From: Adiantum capillus-veneris
Taxonomy: Eukaryota; Streptophyta; Polypodiopsida; Polypodiales; Pteridaceae
Direction of reading: 5' to 3'
DNA: 64,000 bases
Assembly (NCBI GenBank): GCA_014529385.2
Contig: CM043959.1
Coordinates: 14,073,809-14,137,808 of the forward strand
In this document: piece after piece, positions 26,715 through 38,853 of the stretch
Layout: each line of letters starts with the position of its first letter
Position numbering within the stretch: the stretch's first letter is position 1
Position numbers and translations under genes: made by a program
The notes under the pieces: generated by a model
Told to the model about the DNA's origin: nothing
Databases searched by the model: none
What the model saw: only the letters and a program-made list of their open reading frames with translations

Positions 26715-27427
26715 ATGATTTCCTATCCAGCCGCTCCCCACACCTATGACAAGAGTCCTCATCTCACTATATCTATTCATGGGCGTCAATTTTCCGGTGT
26801 CATTGTCGATGGTGGATCTGGCATCAATCTGATGCCAGAGTTCACTATGCTGGTGTTAGGTCAGCAGCCTACCCGCCCTGCCCCCTTCACAGTTACATTG
26901 GCTGACCAGAGGACAATCTACCTGGTGGGCATAGTAGACAAGGTGCCTATGCAGGTACAAGACTTCACTGTCAACTCGATTTTGTTGTGGTCCGTCTTCC
27001 CCAGGAAGGTTTTCCCTTGTTCATCGGTAGACCTTGGTTGCGGCACACAAAGGCACTTCACGATTGGGGAAACGACGCCATGTGGATTCATACTCTTGGC
27101 TCCCCAATGCATCCAATTCGACTTGAAGGAGGTATGGATCCAATGGCTCATCATAGTTCTTTGTCAGTGGAGTCCAAGCCCGGCATCGAGCAGCCTACCA
27201 CACCAGATGGGTCTGACGAAGATCTTCTGCAGTGGTTGCAGGTTACCACATCGCTGCCATGCTATGTGGTCTCTACTCAACCCTTGCTTGACGATCCACC
27301 CTCTATCTCTACTCCTCTAGCTGCAGTCAGTGAGCCACACACCCTACAGATGCAAGTGAGACAGTCACTCAAGACCATACTTCTATGGGCCCCTCGGTGG
27401 AAGCCATCGGTCTTGGTGAACCTATAA
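26715..27427 (+). pseudogene. Gypsy B1 aspartic protease
   Basis: SGVIVDGGSGINLMPEFT carries the active site in the form DGGSG, as in several plant gypsy lineages that use DGGS rather than D-S/T-G. It is followed by FTVTLADQRTIYLVGIVDKV. A frameshift near 26990 moves the flap region (FIGRPWLRHTKALHDW) into another frame. It ends in a low-complexity linker. B3 keeps the same motif (VDGGSGINEIPEF). Confidence 0.8.
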
Positions 27428-27761
27428 CACACCACATAAGGGGAAAGAAATCTTCTTTACAGGAGTTCACCACCGCCTCACATCTTCCCCTATCCTCTTA
27501 TGTACCCGATTCTTCAACCGCGCCAAGGCCCCCTGCTATGTTTGAGGATTTACCCTTCAAGGAGCTTCCACGAGGATGGTTATAGGAAGAGTATGCTGAT
27601 TTTCACATAGATCAGACAACGGCCCATGATGTTTCAAAGCTGTAAGAAGTGGCTCAGTCTTCATCTTCTGATGCACCCTCATCAGCGACACCTCCGAACC
27701 TGGTCAAAGAAGTCAACCTGGGCGACCTGGACGACCCGCCTCTTCGTTATGGGATCATCCT

Positions 27762-29235
27762 GTGCTACTCGATGAGGTAGTCTCATTTATGCACTCCTTT
27801 GAAGATGTTTTTGCCTCGTCTTACAAGGATTTGGAAGGAATCCCACCAGGACTGGGTGTCCATACTATCCCTCTAGTCGAAGGGGCCAAGCCAGTCAGAG
27901 GCCGGGGGGCTTGCAAGCTCAACCCTAAGTATGCCGAAGCTGTCAAGAAAGAGTTAGAAAAGATGCAAGAAGCAGGGATCATTGTGCCAGTGGAGCTATG
28001 AATGGCTATCACCCATGGTCATTGCACCTAAAAAGAAATCAAATAAAATCCGCATGTGCCTCGACTACCGCACGCTGAACAAGGTAACTATCCTAGATGG
28101 TTTCCCCACCCCCTGCACTGAGCGTGTGCTTGAAGATGTGCCAGGGCACGTATTGTATAGTTTCATGGATGGATTCAGTGGTTACAATCAATTAGGCATC
28201 CATCTGGGTGATCAGATCAAAACGGCTTTTGTGACTCCATGGGGCATTTTCATTTACACTAGAATGTCGTTTGGGCTAAAAAGTACTCCGCCCTATTTCA
28301 ATCACACAGTATACCTCATCTTTTGTCCTTTGCTTACGGATCATCTTCACATCTTCATGGACGATTTTTCAATCTTCTCGGGTACTCAATGTTTGACAGC
28401 AGTGGAGAATCTAGAGGAACACCTCGCCCAACTCTCAACCATCTTCCTCAGGTGCAGGGAGGTACGTTTGAAGCTCAATCCGAACAAATGTCACTTTTTG
28501 GTCACTGAAGGTACATTGCTGGGCCATGTGGTATCTGCTAAAGGCTTAGCGCCAGACACAGAGAAGATAGTAGCTATATTGAGGTTGCCTCCTCTCATCA
28601 ATCCTAAAGGTGTTCAAAGATTTGTAGGCCATACAGGGTATCATCGCCAATTCATTAGGATGTATGCCGATGTTGCCCAACCCTTGACCTGCATGATCAG
28701 TACTGCTGTACCATTTCAGTTGTCCACAGCTGAAGCTCAAGCCTTTGCTTACCTAAAAAAGCGCCTGACTGAAGCCCCGATTTTCGTAGCCCCTGATTGG
28801 TCACTAACCTTCCATGTATATACGAAAGCTAGTCAGACAGCTATGGGAGCTGTCCTCACTCAGTCTAGCAAGGAATTTAATCTCGATCGTCCCGTTCATT
28901 ATGCAAGCAGGTTGCTCACGAAAGCTGAGCGCAATTACAGCACTACCGAGAGGGAAAGTTTTTCCATTGTGTATGCTCTTCAAAAATTTCGGCACTATTT
29001 ATTAAGGGTTCACTTCACAGTTAGTACTGGTCATCATACTCTTCGTTACCTGCTCAATAAGCCACAAGTTGCAGGCTGTGTCTGGCGATGGCTTCTTCTG
29101 TCCCAAGAGTTCGATTTCAAAGTGGTACTTCGTCCTGGCAAACGCCATGTCATGGTGGACCATCTCTCTCGCGTCCACTCAAGTGAGGAAGCTAGAGACA
29201 TTGAGGATGACTTTCCAGATAGCAGTCTATTTTAG
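27762..29235 (+). pseudogene. Gypsy B1 reverse transcriptase-RNase H
   Basis: The N-terminal RT linker (EGIPPGLGVHTIPLVEGAKP) is separated by a frameshift at about 28000 from a 417-codon frame. That frame holds RT fingers (KIRMCLDYRTLNKVT), palm with FMDDFS (about 28360-28377), thumb (QRFVGHTGYHRQFI) and RNase H. In RNase H the expected first Asp (VYTDAS type) is Lys (HVYTKASQTAMGA) and the later Asp of the TDH block is Gly (STGHHTLRYL), while Glu in STTERES remains. RNase H is therefore probably inactive although the frame is long. Confidence 0.9.
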
Positions 29236-29279
29236 ATTGATACAACTCCAGAGTGGTACGGTGACGTTCTATACTTGTT

Positions 29280-30485
29280 GTTCACTGCATGTTCCCAGAG
29301 AATGCTTCTCCATTGCAAAAACGCAGGTTACTGTTCAAATCTCGGCCATTCACTTTGATTGGCGGTCAGCTCTATAAGGCTGAACCTAATGGTGTTCTAA
29401 GTCGGTGTGTCTCTCCCCATGAAGTGGAGTCTATTTTAGAGGATGCCCGTAGCGGTCCCAGTGGTGGCCATTATCCTGGTCACGTTACCACTTAGAAAAT
29501 TCTACAAAGTGGTATGGTGGCCTTATGCCATTGCTCATGTGAAGGTCTGTGATGTATGTCAGCGCTGTGTACCTAAACCTGGTAAGCAATCAAACCGTCC
29601 CTTACAGGTATCCATGACACGGTTGCCATTTGAAAGATGGGATTTGGACTTTGTGGGTCCAATTTCTCCACCGGCCCAACCAGGTAATCGGAAGTATTTG
29701 CTTGTGGCTACGGATTATGCCACTAAAAGGGCAGAGGTTCTGGCTACGATTGATTGCACTAGCTCTACAGTAGCGAAGTTCTTGTAAGAGAATATATTTT
29801 GCAGGTTGGGGTGTCTCTTAGAGATTACCAGTGACAGGGGTAGCCATTTTGTCAATGATCTGATCACCACACTCCTAGACAACTACAAAATCTTCCACCA
29901 CAAGTCGTGCTCTTACTACCCCAGAGCAAATGGGCAAGCCGAGAGCACCAACAAAGTTCTCGTTGCTTTACTTCGCAAGGCTTGTCATATGCATCCAGCT
30001 TCTTGGGCTCAAGCAATCCTCGGCACTATTTGGGCGTATCGCACTTCCCACAAAGCAACTACAAAATACACTACTTTTCAACTGGCTTTTGGGTTAGAAG
30101 CAATCGCCCCTTTTGAATTCAATTCCGGCTCTGCTAGGGTGGGTAGTCTTCGTGTCACGGTAGGGATTGCCTCTGCCAATCTATCTTGTCTCTCCATGTT
30201 GGATGAAAGCCGCAAGCTTCGTACGCGCTGCAAGTAGAGCAGCTTCGTTGCAAGGTGTGGCATGATTGCCATCTTCGAAAGCCAAAAATTATGCAAGGCT
30301 CACTGGTGCTACTGTATCAAGCTAGATATCAGAAAAAAGCAAATAAGTTGATCCCAGCTTGGCAAGGCCCGTTCATGGTCCAAGAAATTTTGCCACAAGG
30401 AGCGATCCAGTTAGTAACTTTGGAAGGTGTCCCCTTGCCGCTGGTAAATGGCTCCGGTGTCAAATGCTATTATCCCTCTGAGTAA
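29280..30485 (+). pseudogene. Gypsy B1 integrase
   Basis: Zinc-binding HHCC region around 29440-29570 (HYPGH, then CDVCQRC), frameshifted near 29495. Catalytic core residues appear as WDLDFVGP (first Asp), ITSDRGSHF (second Asp) and ANGQAESTNK (Glu), so the DDE triad is kept, but a TAA at 29785 and a frameshift at about 30235 interrupt it. The C-terminal part KLIPAWQGPFMVQEILPQGA ends at 30485. No chromodomain follows. Confidence 0.88.
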
Positions 30486-31144
30486 GCCATCTGCAGCAGT
30501 TGTTTCGCCATCTGTAGCTGTTTCTACCTATAGCATAGGTTCCTGAATCTCCTTTCTCTCTTCTTTCACTTACCCTCCCACCGGAGCCTGTGTTATGATA
30601 ATGTCCTTGCACACTCTCAGTCTCTGCTATGCCTGTCGGTGTCCCCACATTTCCTCCTTCGGTATACTTTCTCTACCATTGTGTAACTTCGGTGTACTTT
30701 CTCTACCACTGTGTAACTGGGGTGCTTGTTTTGTCCTAAACTTCTTGTATTCAGCTCACTCTTTCCATAAGATTAGACTAAACTTCTTATAATCAACTCA
30801 TTCTTTCCATGAGATTGGACTACCTTGTTGTATTGCTTTGCATCGTCTGTCTTCACACTTTTGGCGTTCAAAATGGGGTCTCTCTAATGTAACACACTTT
30901 GGGTCATTAGGAGGCTTTTCTACGCAGTAATTCTCTTTCCCTTCTTCTTTCCAGTAGCACGGAGTTCCTTCTTCTTCTTCTTCCAATGTTTTTTGAGTGT
31001 GGAGATTGGTTCACTCTATAACCCTTCTCTTTATAGCAGCTCTCTCCGTAAAATTTATACCCACTCTCTTTGCTCTGTGTGTGTAGCACTTCAGATTGCC
31101 ATTGATTAACTGAGTTTTTCACTCTCTGAGTTTTTTCCTATCTC
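30486..31144. other. Region after gypsy B1, short tandem repeats
   Basis: Contains paired short repeats (GTATACTTTCTCTACCA-type near 30662 and 30690; AACTTCTTRTAWTCARCTCA near 30741 and 30783). No match to the B1 LTR. Might be the 3' UTR of B1. Confidence 0.4.
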
Positions 31145-31560
31145 CGGAGTCACTCCTTGCCCTACAGGTTCATCTCTACACCTTGCCCTAACCACTAACC
31201 CTCGCCCTTCCTACCTCCAAAGGCCCTACCCACTAGCCTCGCCCCTCTCTACACCCTCTTGCCCCTACCCACTAACTTGGATCCCTACCCACTAGCCCCT
31301 CGTCCCTCTCTACCCCTCGCCCCTAACCAGGAGCCACTCACCCCTCTCTACTCTCCCTCGCCCCTACCCAGCAATACTCGCCCCTCTCTACCCCTCTCGC
31401 CCCTAACCGGTCCACTCGCCCCTGCCTACCCACTATCGCCCCTACCCAATTTCCCTTGCCCCTTCTACTTCTCCTAGACCCTACCAAATCCTTGTTGCCT
31501 CTACCCAACCCCCTCGCCCTTATTCCCCTCTCGTCCCTTTTGTCTGGCGCTCGCTATCGC
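31145..31560 (+). repeat. Pyrimidine-rich degenerate minisatellite
   Basis: Many variants of CTCGCCCCTACCCACTAGC with almost no G outside TCGCC, giving strong strand asymmetry. The open frame 31259-31477 across it is low-complexity Pro/Leu/Ser and not a gene. Confidence 0.8.
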
Positions 31561-32439
31561 TTCCTCCCTCGCCCCATCGGCTAGCAGACCCTCGCAGGAA
31601 TCTCGTCTACATCCTTCTCGCTCTTGGCTGCCCTCTTGGTGACAGCGCAGTTGCCATCCCGCCCAACAACGTGGAATTTTTTTTCAACTTCTCAAAGTAA
31701 CGTCACTCATATTGGTATTTGCTATTGCTGCCGACTCTCCGCCAGGATAATAGGCTATGTATGTATGCTATTGTGGATTGAATCGGTATATGTAAGCTGT
31801 TGTGGGATACAAAGAAGTATTACGTTGCTGTGACAGTTAGACTTCTGCAGTCACAAAGGGGCTACTGGAAATATGGAAAGCAGTAGTCGGCATATACGGC
31901 AAGAAGTTTTGCGCAGAAAGCCTACGCGTAGGGAACGACAAAGTAGTTCTGTAGAGGAAGGGGAATTTGATCACAACAGCCATGGTTAATGAGATGACCT
32001 CCAGTGCAACCAGTGACGAGAGTGCCAGTGACGAGAGTTACAGAGTACGCTCTCACATGGGGGATCGGATTCTAGCTCAGAACCAGAATCAGCGCCTTCT
32101 AGCAACCATGAGAAAATTCCCAAAAACATAAGAAAGGGAGAAAGTCATGTGTTACGTCATGCCATCAACAGACCGTCAAGTCAAAAGATCATGCACCTTT
32201 CACATTAAACTTTCTACCTCATCCTTCTCTGAAGGATATCTTTTCTCATGATCAATTGCAGCAACTCGGTTTGTCTGCATTAGAAACTGCAGAATTACCC
32301 ACTAATGTGCCTGGAGATATGGTACACGAGATTCCTAACCGTTTTTCCAAAGTGCGGAGCCACAACCTTACCCCTACCAGGATTGGTCATGCACTGGGAA
32401 TCATCACCTTCCCATCTTTGAAACTGGCCACGCGCACAT
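31561..32439. other. Non-coding left flank of gypsy A2
   Basis: No recognised coding sequence. A purine-rich stretch near 31880-32110 and open frames under 70 codons. Confidence 0.35.
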
Positions 32440-33210
32440 TGTCATAAAATATAATATCTAACTTTACCAAATGATTTTCTCATATTAAATTGATCACTTA
32501 ATATGGGAAGATAAAAGGGGAACAAGAGTTATATGTGCTTCTAGACCTATCTCAACAGGGGACCGAAAGGAGAAATGGTTGCATCTCAATAGGGGTCCAA
32601 AAAGAGATGGTCTACCAAAGAGCAATGTGCAATAAGTGCTTCTAGATATACCTCAGCAAGGGATCAAGAGGAGAAATGGTTACATCTCAAAAGGGGTCCA
32701 AACGGAGGTAGTCTATCAAAGAGCAACGTGCATTTAATGGAGCTTAAAAGACCTTAGGGTTAGCTTATTAAAGACCTCCAAAAGTTAGCGTTAGAAAGTC
32801 CTTTGACCTTACGCAAGCTAGGGCTAACTTCGAGGTGGGAATCGTACCCAAGCATACGGTGCTAAGACGCTTAAAATGGTTGTGGGAACCTTGTCCAAAT
32901 CTTGAGGTGATTTTTATGCTTAAATGACTAAGATTTTTGAAATGTTAAATTCAAAGATAAATTCTCAAGAGACATGAACGTCTATGCTTGATTGACTAAG
33001 GCTTGAAGTATTCAAGTCAACCAAATGACTTAATAAGCATAAAAGACACATGTTCAAATGATCCTCCACATGTGGCCCTCATGATGTGCTTGAATGCTAT
33101 TGGTTAGGTTTTAAAGGGGTCCAATGGGAATTTAGAAACATAAAAATAAATAATTAAGTTCTTTCTCTCAAAGAGAAAAAAGAGGACATATGTCCAAATG
33201 AAATAATAAA

Positions 33211-33214
<4 letters not shown>

Positions 33215-33290
<76 letters not shown>
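33215..33290 (+). repeat. (GA)38 microsatellite in the A2 5' LTR
   Basis: 76 bases, essentially pure GA. Confidence 0.97.
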
Positions 33291-33293
<3 letters not shown>

Positions 33294-33325
33294 GGACCAA
33301 GCATGAGAGGACGGATATACTCTCC

Positions 33326-33327
<2 letters not shown>

Positions 33328-33365
<38 letters not shown>
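33328..33365 (+). repeat. (CA)19 microsatellite in the A2 5' LTR
   Basis: Follows the GA run by under 40 bases. Confidence 0.97.
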
Positions 33366-33366
<1 letters not shown>

Positions 33367-34058
33367 TCTCTCATTGTGTGGAGTGCAAAATGCAAGAGCT
33401 CCATCTCCTTCTCCAAGCTTGTGGAGAAGTGGAGAGCCTACACCAACACTCTTGGCTATGGAATGCAAATCCAACCAAGAGCCATGCTTCAATGCTTAAG
33501 CTTGCCATCTTCTTCATCTTCATTACTATGCTATTATGCTATGCTAAGCAAGAAGAGTGACGATAAGTGAGGAACTATTTCTTTCTCCTATGGAATGTTT
33601 CTTCTTCCTCTTCCCTACTCTCATTCCCCGCTAGCTCTCTCCACCTTCGAAGGTGTTTGAGGCCTTGAAATTGAGGCTTGGGATAGTTAATGCTTTTTGC
33701 GAAGTTTATGTTAAACTCGTGATGCATTAAGCTTTCCATCTTCATAGCATCACCAAGGTCACAAGGAACACAAAGATTGTATTGTAACAAAGTCTCTCTT
33801 GATGGGAGAATCTATAATACAAACGTCTTTTGGAGGAGGGACCAGCTCCAAGTAAATCCGGTCCTCAACTATTGTTAAGTTCTCTAATACTCTCTCTTGC
33901 AAAAGTATCGTTCATACCAAGTTATTTAAGTACTATATTTATGTTGCTACCATCAATTAAGTTCAACCTCTATGTTCTCAAAGTGATCTCACAAAAATGC
34001 TCACCTTAATTCTCATAATTCCGCTATTCTTAAAGTTCATAGGCCATTTCCATTACAT

Positions 34059-34070
34059 TGGTATCAGAGC
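34059..34070 (+). other. Primer binding site, initiator Met tRNA
   Basis: TGGTATCAGAGC, the standard plant LTR-element primer site complementary to the 3' end of initiator tRNA-Met, one base after the LTR end. Confidence 0.95.
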
Positions 34071-34470
34071 ATTTGGTTTCTCTTTTCTTGCTTAAGAAGA
34101 GAGGTCCTTAAGTAGCCTATTAATGGTTGATTTTGTTAATTATATTAAGGTAAGTGGGACTGAGATCTATTATTGGTTTTTTTGAGCCTATTATGTGGGA
34201 TATGGTACACACCTCGGAAGCTTTGGTCTTAATAATGAGTCTTTTTAAACTTGCCTACGGCTTTACCATTATTGAGCCATAAGAAGTCCAAAAGGAGCTA
34301 TTCCTCAGTAATTCTGCTATGTTAGACCCACCCCACTACTCTCTATAATTAACCAATTCGAGCCGTGGGTGTAGATACTTAAGTACTTATTTTCAAAGGC
34401 TAAGAGGAGTAGCAACTAAGGTTTTGAATTGCCAAAGAATACACTAAGTAAATACATAAGTATAATTAGC

Positions 34471-35800
34471 ATGGCTGACAATAACCAAGAGAGAAGAATG
34501 AACATTAATAACTTTGATTTTGCACATGAAGGTGCTAATGATGATGCCCCTATGTTTATCAATTATGTTGTTACTAGGTTGCATTAAACTATGGACAACT
34601 CTACTTTGCAAGCCGAAGTTACTGAAAAACTTCGTGCTTATGGGATTTTCCTTTCTCCCCAAGAGGAGAGAGAGTTTAGGAGGTCTCTTGATGAAACTCC
34701 CAAAAGAAGACTCTCTCCCATAAGAGAGGAGGAATCCAAAGAACGAGAAAGAAATGAATCCCTAAGTTACTCTAAAGATGTGGCTCCATGAGACGACGGT
34801 TTAGACTATCGCCAACTCCTCCCAAGAGGAAATGGTCAACCCGTAGTCCTTCTCCTGGTCACTCCAAAAGGGAAGAGAGGAAACAAAGGAAGAAAAAGGA
34901 AAGAAAGAGGTCACCCTCTTCTCCTTCTTCTTCACCTTCCTCCTCTTCCGACAAAAGCAATAGTTATTCTTTTAAAGAATACAAGAGAAGAGGACATCGC
35001 AAAACTTATCCAGCATGGTGAAGGTCCCAAAATCTCAAGAAGTTCAAAGAGGGAGGAAAAAGTATCTCTTTTCTCACCTATGATGGCACCTTTGGTGCCA
35101 CCAACAAAGTATTGACCTTCATCCAACAATTTGATGAGACCTTTGGGAACAAGGGCTTCACGGAGTCCTCCAAGCTACAGCATGTAGCTATGCACTTCCA
35201 GAAATCTACTCGTCAATGGTGCGCTAGCCTTCATGGCAACGGCGAGGCCCCAAAGACATGAAAACTCTACGAGTCTCCATCATGAAGCAATTCCTTGCAA
35301 GCGATGCAAAGGACAAAGTGCTTACCAAATGGCGGAGTTTGAAGCTACTCTTCAACGAGTCTATCCACAAATATATAGACAAGTTTTGGGCTTTACATCT
35401 CAAAGCTACAGTCTTTCAAAGGATAGACTTCATCGAACAAAAGCAACATGCGGTATTACCTGAAGAAATGGCCGAGTATGTCAACTCACAACGGCCTAGC
35501 ACTATCACCAAAGTCATCCACCAGACTATGGTTGCTTCAAGGATCGATTTCCAACGAGGGACGAGAAGAAATTTCAAGCCCATAGAAAACAAGGATCGAA
35601 ATGAACCTAAAGAGAAGAGCAATGCTCAAAACTCTTCCCAAGGCAACACAAAACCAACAACAACAAGGACAAGGAGAAAGGAGCTTACAAAGGTAAAAAT
35701 AAGCTCTCTCCCAAAGAATTAGAGGTTTTTTTTGTAAAGACCATAAATGCTTTAAGTGTGGGGAGCAAGGACATGGTTATCGTTCTTGCCCCAAAAGGAA
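34471..35800 (+). pseudogene. Gypsy A2 gag
   Basis: Start ATG at 34471 (MADNNQERRMNINNF), with an in-frame stop at about 34585 and later frameshifts. A basic Ser-Arg region at about 34800-34960 (REERKQRKKKERKRSPSSPS) resembles a nuclear-localisation or RNA-binding tract. The capsid-like domain begins near 35060 (TYDGTFGATNKVLTFIQQF) and continues to about 35550. The zinc knuckle CFKCGEQGHGYRSC (35748-35789) is a standard CX2CX4HX4C and belongs to nucleocapsid. Confidence 0.88.
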
Positions 35801-35914
35801 TGTTTGCAATGACACTTCTAGTGATTCCATGGTTGAAGCTCCAAAAGAGGATACTCATTGCAAAGGCTCATTCCTCTCCTATGGTTGGGGGAAAGTAAGG
35901 GAGCATGATGCCTT

Positions 35915-36540
35915 CATCTTGTTTGACCCTGGGCTCTACTCACAACTTCATATCAACGGAGTTGGCCACCAAGTTGGGCATTCAAGCTTTTGAGATGGGA
36001 GATACTGTAACTGCTGACACAGCTTTCAAGGGATAGCAAGCCTCCGTTACTCCCTTGATTGGGAAGTTGAGGCTTCATGTCCAAAGCTACGTCAACAAAG
36101 AAGTTTTTTTTTAGTCTCTCCTCTCCAACATGAGAATGTTATCCTAGGGCACCATGGTTCAATCGCATGGCTGCCAACATGAAGCTCTTTAAAAGAAGAA
36201 TCTACTTCACCTATAGGAAAAAGAGCATGTACATAGATGCTAATGACTCAAGGAACACCATATCCTTGGTAAATACGCTTGCTTTTGATAAGTCAATAAA
36301 AAGCTCTATTTTTGCGTATATGATTTTTGTTAGAGAATCTGTAAATGATTCTAATGTTTTCACAAGTAGCAATAAAGGGAATCTAGAGGAATTAGAGTTG
36401 TCTAATTTCCTAAACGGATTCCAAGAAGTTTTCATTGATGACATCCCTAGTGAGCTACCTCCAAAACGAGGGGATGATGACCATGCAATAGAGCTTCTAC
36501 TAGAAAGCTCACCGCCTAATAAACCTCCTTATTGAGTTCC
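35915..36540 (+). pseudogene. Gypsy A2 aspartic protease and linker
   Basis: FDPG followed, after a one-base shift, by STHNFISTELATKLGIQAF. The expected Asp-Ser-Gly is Asp-Pro-Gly, so the active site is altered as well as frameshifted. The linker DDIPSELPPKRGDDDHAIEL matches A1. It ends in a stop before the RT. Confidence 0.8.
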
Positions 36541-37050
36541 ACAAGCTCAACAAGAGGAGATCATGAGGCAAGTGCATGAATTGGTGGAAAAAGGGATGGT
36601 GAGGCCTAGCTCCTCTCCATTCTGTTCACCAATACTTTTAGTGTAAAAGAAAGATTGCACATATCACGTGTGTCGATTATAGAGCACTAAATACGATCAC
36701 TGACAAATGCTCTAGTTGAATTCAAACTTACGATGGACAAAAATCTTCAGGCCACTCAAATTCTCTTAAGGAGTACAAGTGACACCTCCAGGTAATCTTT
36801 CAAGTTGTGAGAGAGAATAAGCTTTTCATAAGTGAATTTTCCTATAAGAGATTCAATATTTAGGTCACATTATCTCTCAAGATGGTATTTGTATGGATCT
36901 ATCAAAGTTGAAGGTAATAAAAGCATGGCCTAATCCAAGGAATCTACATGAGCTAAGAAGCTTTATTGGTATGTGTGTATACTATAGATGCTTCATAGCA
37001 AAATTCTCTCAAATAGCAGGACCATTGCATGACTTAACAAAGAAGAACGT
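36541..37050 (+). pseudogene. Gypsy A2 reverse transcriptase with deleted palm
   Basis: RT fingers ([11 protein letters not shown]) run to about 36705, then jump to HLQVIFQVVRENKLF at about 36783. The palm with the FFDD box present in A1 is missing. The thumb is present (LRSFIGMCVYYRCFIAKFSQ). Clearly non-functional. Confidence 0.85.
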
Positions 37051-37059
37051 TAAGTACTC

Positions 37060-37560
37060 ATGGACTGCTAAGAACAAAATGCTTTTGACAAGCTCAAAGA
37101 GAAGCTCATCTCTCAACCAGTCCTTATGCTTCTGGATCTCTCAAAGCCATTTGGGATCCAATGTGATGCTTGTGGTGATTGCCTTGGTGCAATCTTGCTT
37201 CAAGAAGGGCGTGCCACATATGAGAGTCAAAGGCTCAATCTCGATGAACGGATCCTAGGCATATACGAAAAAGAGCTTTTCGCTGTTCTACATGCCCTAA
37301 ACACATGGAAGCACTATCTCTTTGGGGCTCCATTCATCCTACGAATGGATCACAAAGTCTCAAGTACTTTATGACGAAAACAAAGCTTTCCGACAAACAA
37401 ATGAGGTGGGCAGATTTTCTTTCGCAATTTAAATTTCATATTGCTCACATTGCTGGCAAGCACAATCAAGTGGTCGATGCACTTGCACAACAGCCAAGGG
37501 TAAATGTGGTGTCTATAGCAACTCACAATGATCTATCTTTTATGATAGATGAGTATAATA
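37060..37560 (+). pseudogene. Gypsy A2 RNase H
   Basis: IQCDACGDCLGAILLQEGRA holds the first catalytic Asp, and YEKELFAVLHALNTWKHYLF contains the Glu. The RMDHK block gives the next Asp. A frameshift near 37370 moves the remainder (MRWADFLSQFKFHIAHIAGK) to another frame. Confidence 0.85.
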
Positions 37561-37619
37561 CTGACTAAGACTTTAAGTAGGTAATTACAGCCTTTGCATT
37601 AGGAAAGAAAAAAAGAACC

Positions 37620-38450
37620 ATTCACCTTGAAGGATGGTTATCTTCCTGACGGCAATAGGTTATGTGTTACTCACCCATACAATAAGAAAGTCATGTATGA
37701 ATCCCATGCTTCTCCTTCCTTACAAGGGGCAAAGAAGGATTCCATAATCTACTCTTCAAGGAGTAGAAATGTATTTCTGTTGGTCTACCATGAAAGTAAA
37801 CATACAAAAGTATGTTTCAAAATGCATGGTGTACCAAAAATTGAAATTTGATCGAGGGAAGCAAATTGGATTGTTTCAATCGACAGGCTTAGCAAGAAAA
37901 CACACTCTTATGTCTGTCAAAAAGACTATTAAGACACATCAAATGGTAACCCTCTCTAGATCTCAAATTTTCAAGTATCATGGCTTGCCAACATCCATAG
38001 TGTCGAACAAAGATCCTAGAATGACCAGTAATTTCTAAAAGGGTCTTTTTGAAAATCTAGAAAGTAAATTAAATTTCTCTTTCGGCCTATCATCCAGAAA
38101 CAGATGACCAAAGTGAAATAACTAATATAACGATTCTTGAATCTACTAAAAGCCTATGTCATGGAAGTAGATCAACGTTCTCAATGACAGAAGTACCTAT
38201 CTCTTATAGAGTATGCGTACAATGACATTATACATACTTCTATGGGGAAAGCACCTTTCGAGGTTAAAGAGGGAAGATCCAAAAGTCCCTTACTACTTAA
38301 AGTACATGAAAAGATCTTCGCTGTTGATGAATATAGCCGAGACTTACAAGAATCTTTTTCAAAGATTAAAAAGGTTATATCCATCTCAAAGCAAAGGCAA
38401 GAAGGGCTGCTGCTAATAGGCACAAAAGAGCCTTAGCCTTTAAGGAAAAT
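37620..38450 (+). pseudogene. Gypsy A2 integrase
   Basis: Integrase zinc region (DGNRLCVTHP, KYVSKCMVYQKLKFDRGKQI) with one zinc Cys changed to Tyr. A deletion at about 37880-37900 removes the block that should hold the first catalytic Asp. The second Asp remains (SNKDPRMTSNF). The region of the final Glu (about 38090-38110) is frameshifted. Confidence 0.82.
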
Positions 38451-38769
38451 GATTGGGTCTTGCTAAAATTTCTCAAGGCTCGTTTAAGGCATTACTATGG
38501 GCAAGAATCCTACAAGCCACCAAGAGTATTATGCTAAACTAGCAAAAAGATACTATGGTCCTTTCTTTTAAAATTATTAAGCCAATCAATGAGATGGCTC
38601 ATTAGTTAAAGTTGCCCGACAATTGGCTCATTCACAATGCTAACCATGTGAGCCTACTCAAGCCTTACAAAGGAGAGCCATCAAAAGAACCCAATAATGG
38701 AGGACCCGCCAGAGATCGAAGATCAAGAGAGAGCTGTTGCAGCCCGAATGGATTCTTCGACATGAAGAC

Positions 38770-38853
38770 AAGGTACTAAGAACCGGTATGATTATCCAAT
38801 GATATCTTGTTAAGTTTAAGAATTATCCTTTTAAAGATGCTAGATGGATGTAA
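38770..38853 (+). pseudogene. Gypsy A2 chromodomain end
   Basis: YLVKFKNYPFKDARWM followed by TAA (38803-38853) is the core of an integrase C-terminal chromodomain. It is nearly the same as the block in element D. Known: such domains guide chromoviruses to particular chromatin. Confidence 0.8.

Larger units (their letters stand above)
22907..30485 (+). mobile_element. Ty3/gypsy family B, copy B1
   Basis: Order seen: LTR, PBS-like site, leader minisatellite, gag with two zinc knuckles (split by a MITE), gag tail, protease, RT, RNase H, integrase. No matching 3' LTR was found after 30485, so the copy is incomplete or its 3' LTR is off the homology. Several frameshifts and stops (near 24200, 25392, 27000, 28000 and 29785) make it defective. 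No chromodomain was seen after integrase, which distinguishes it from families A, C and D. Confidence 0.9.
32440..34057 (+). repeat. 5' LTR of gypsy A2
   Basis: Starts TGTCATAAAATATAAT and ends CATTACA, directly before the PBS. Its first 610 bases match the 3' LTR at 39274-39897 closely. Confidence 0.9.

Noticed and set aside
31259-31477. Pro/Leu-rich 72-codon frame
   Set aside because: It is the translation of a pyrimidine-rich minisatellite.
22907-31560. A complete gypsy B1 with both LTRs
   Set aside because: I looked for the 5' LTR motifs after 30485 and found none, so a full-length call is not supported.
33104-33560. Open frames across the GA and CA tracts of the A2 LTR
   Set aside because: They lie inside an LTR and consist of Arg-Glu, Ser-Leu or Cys-Val repeats.
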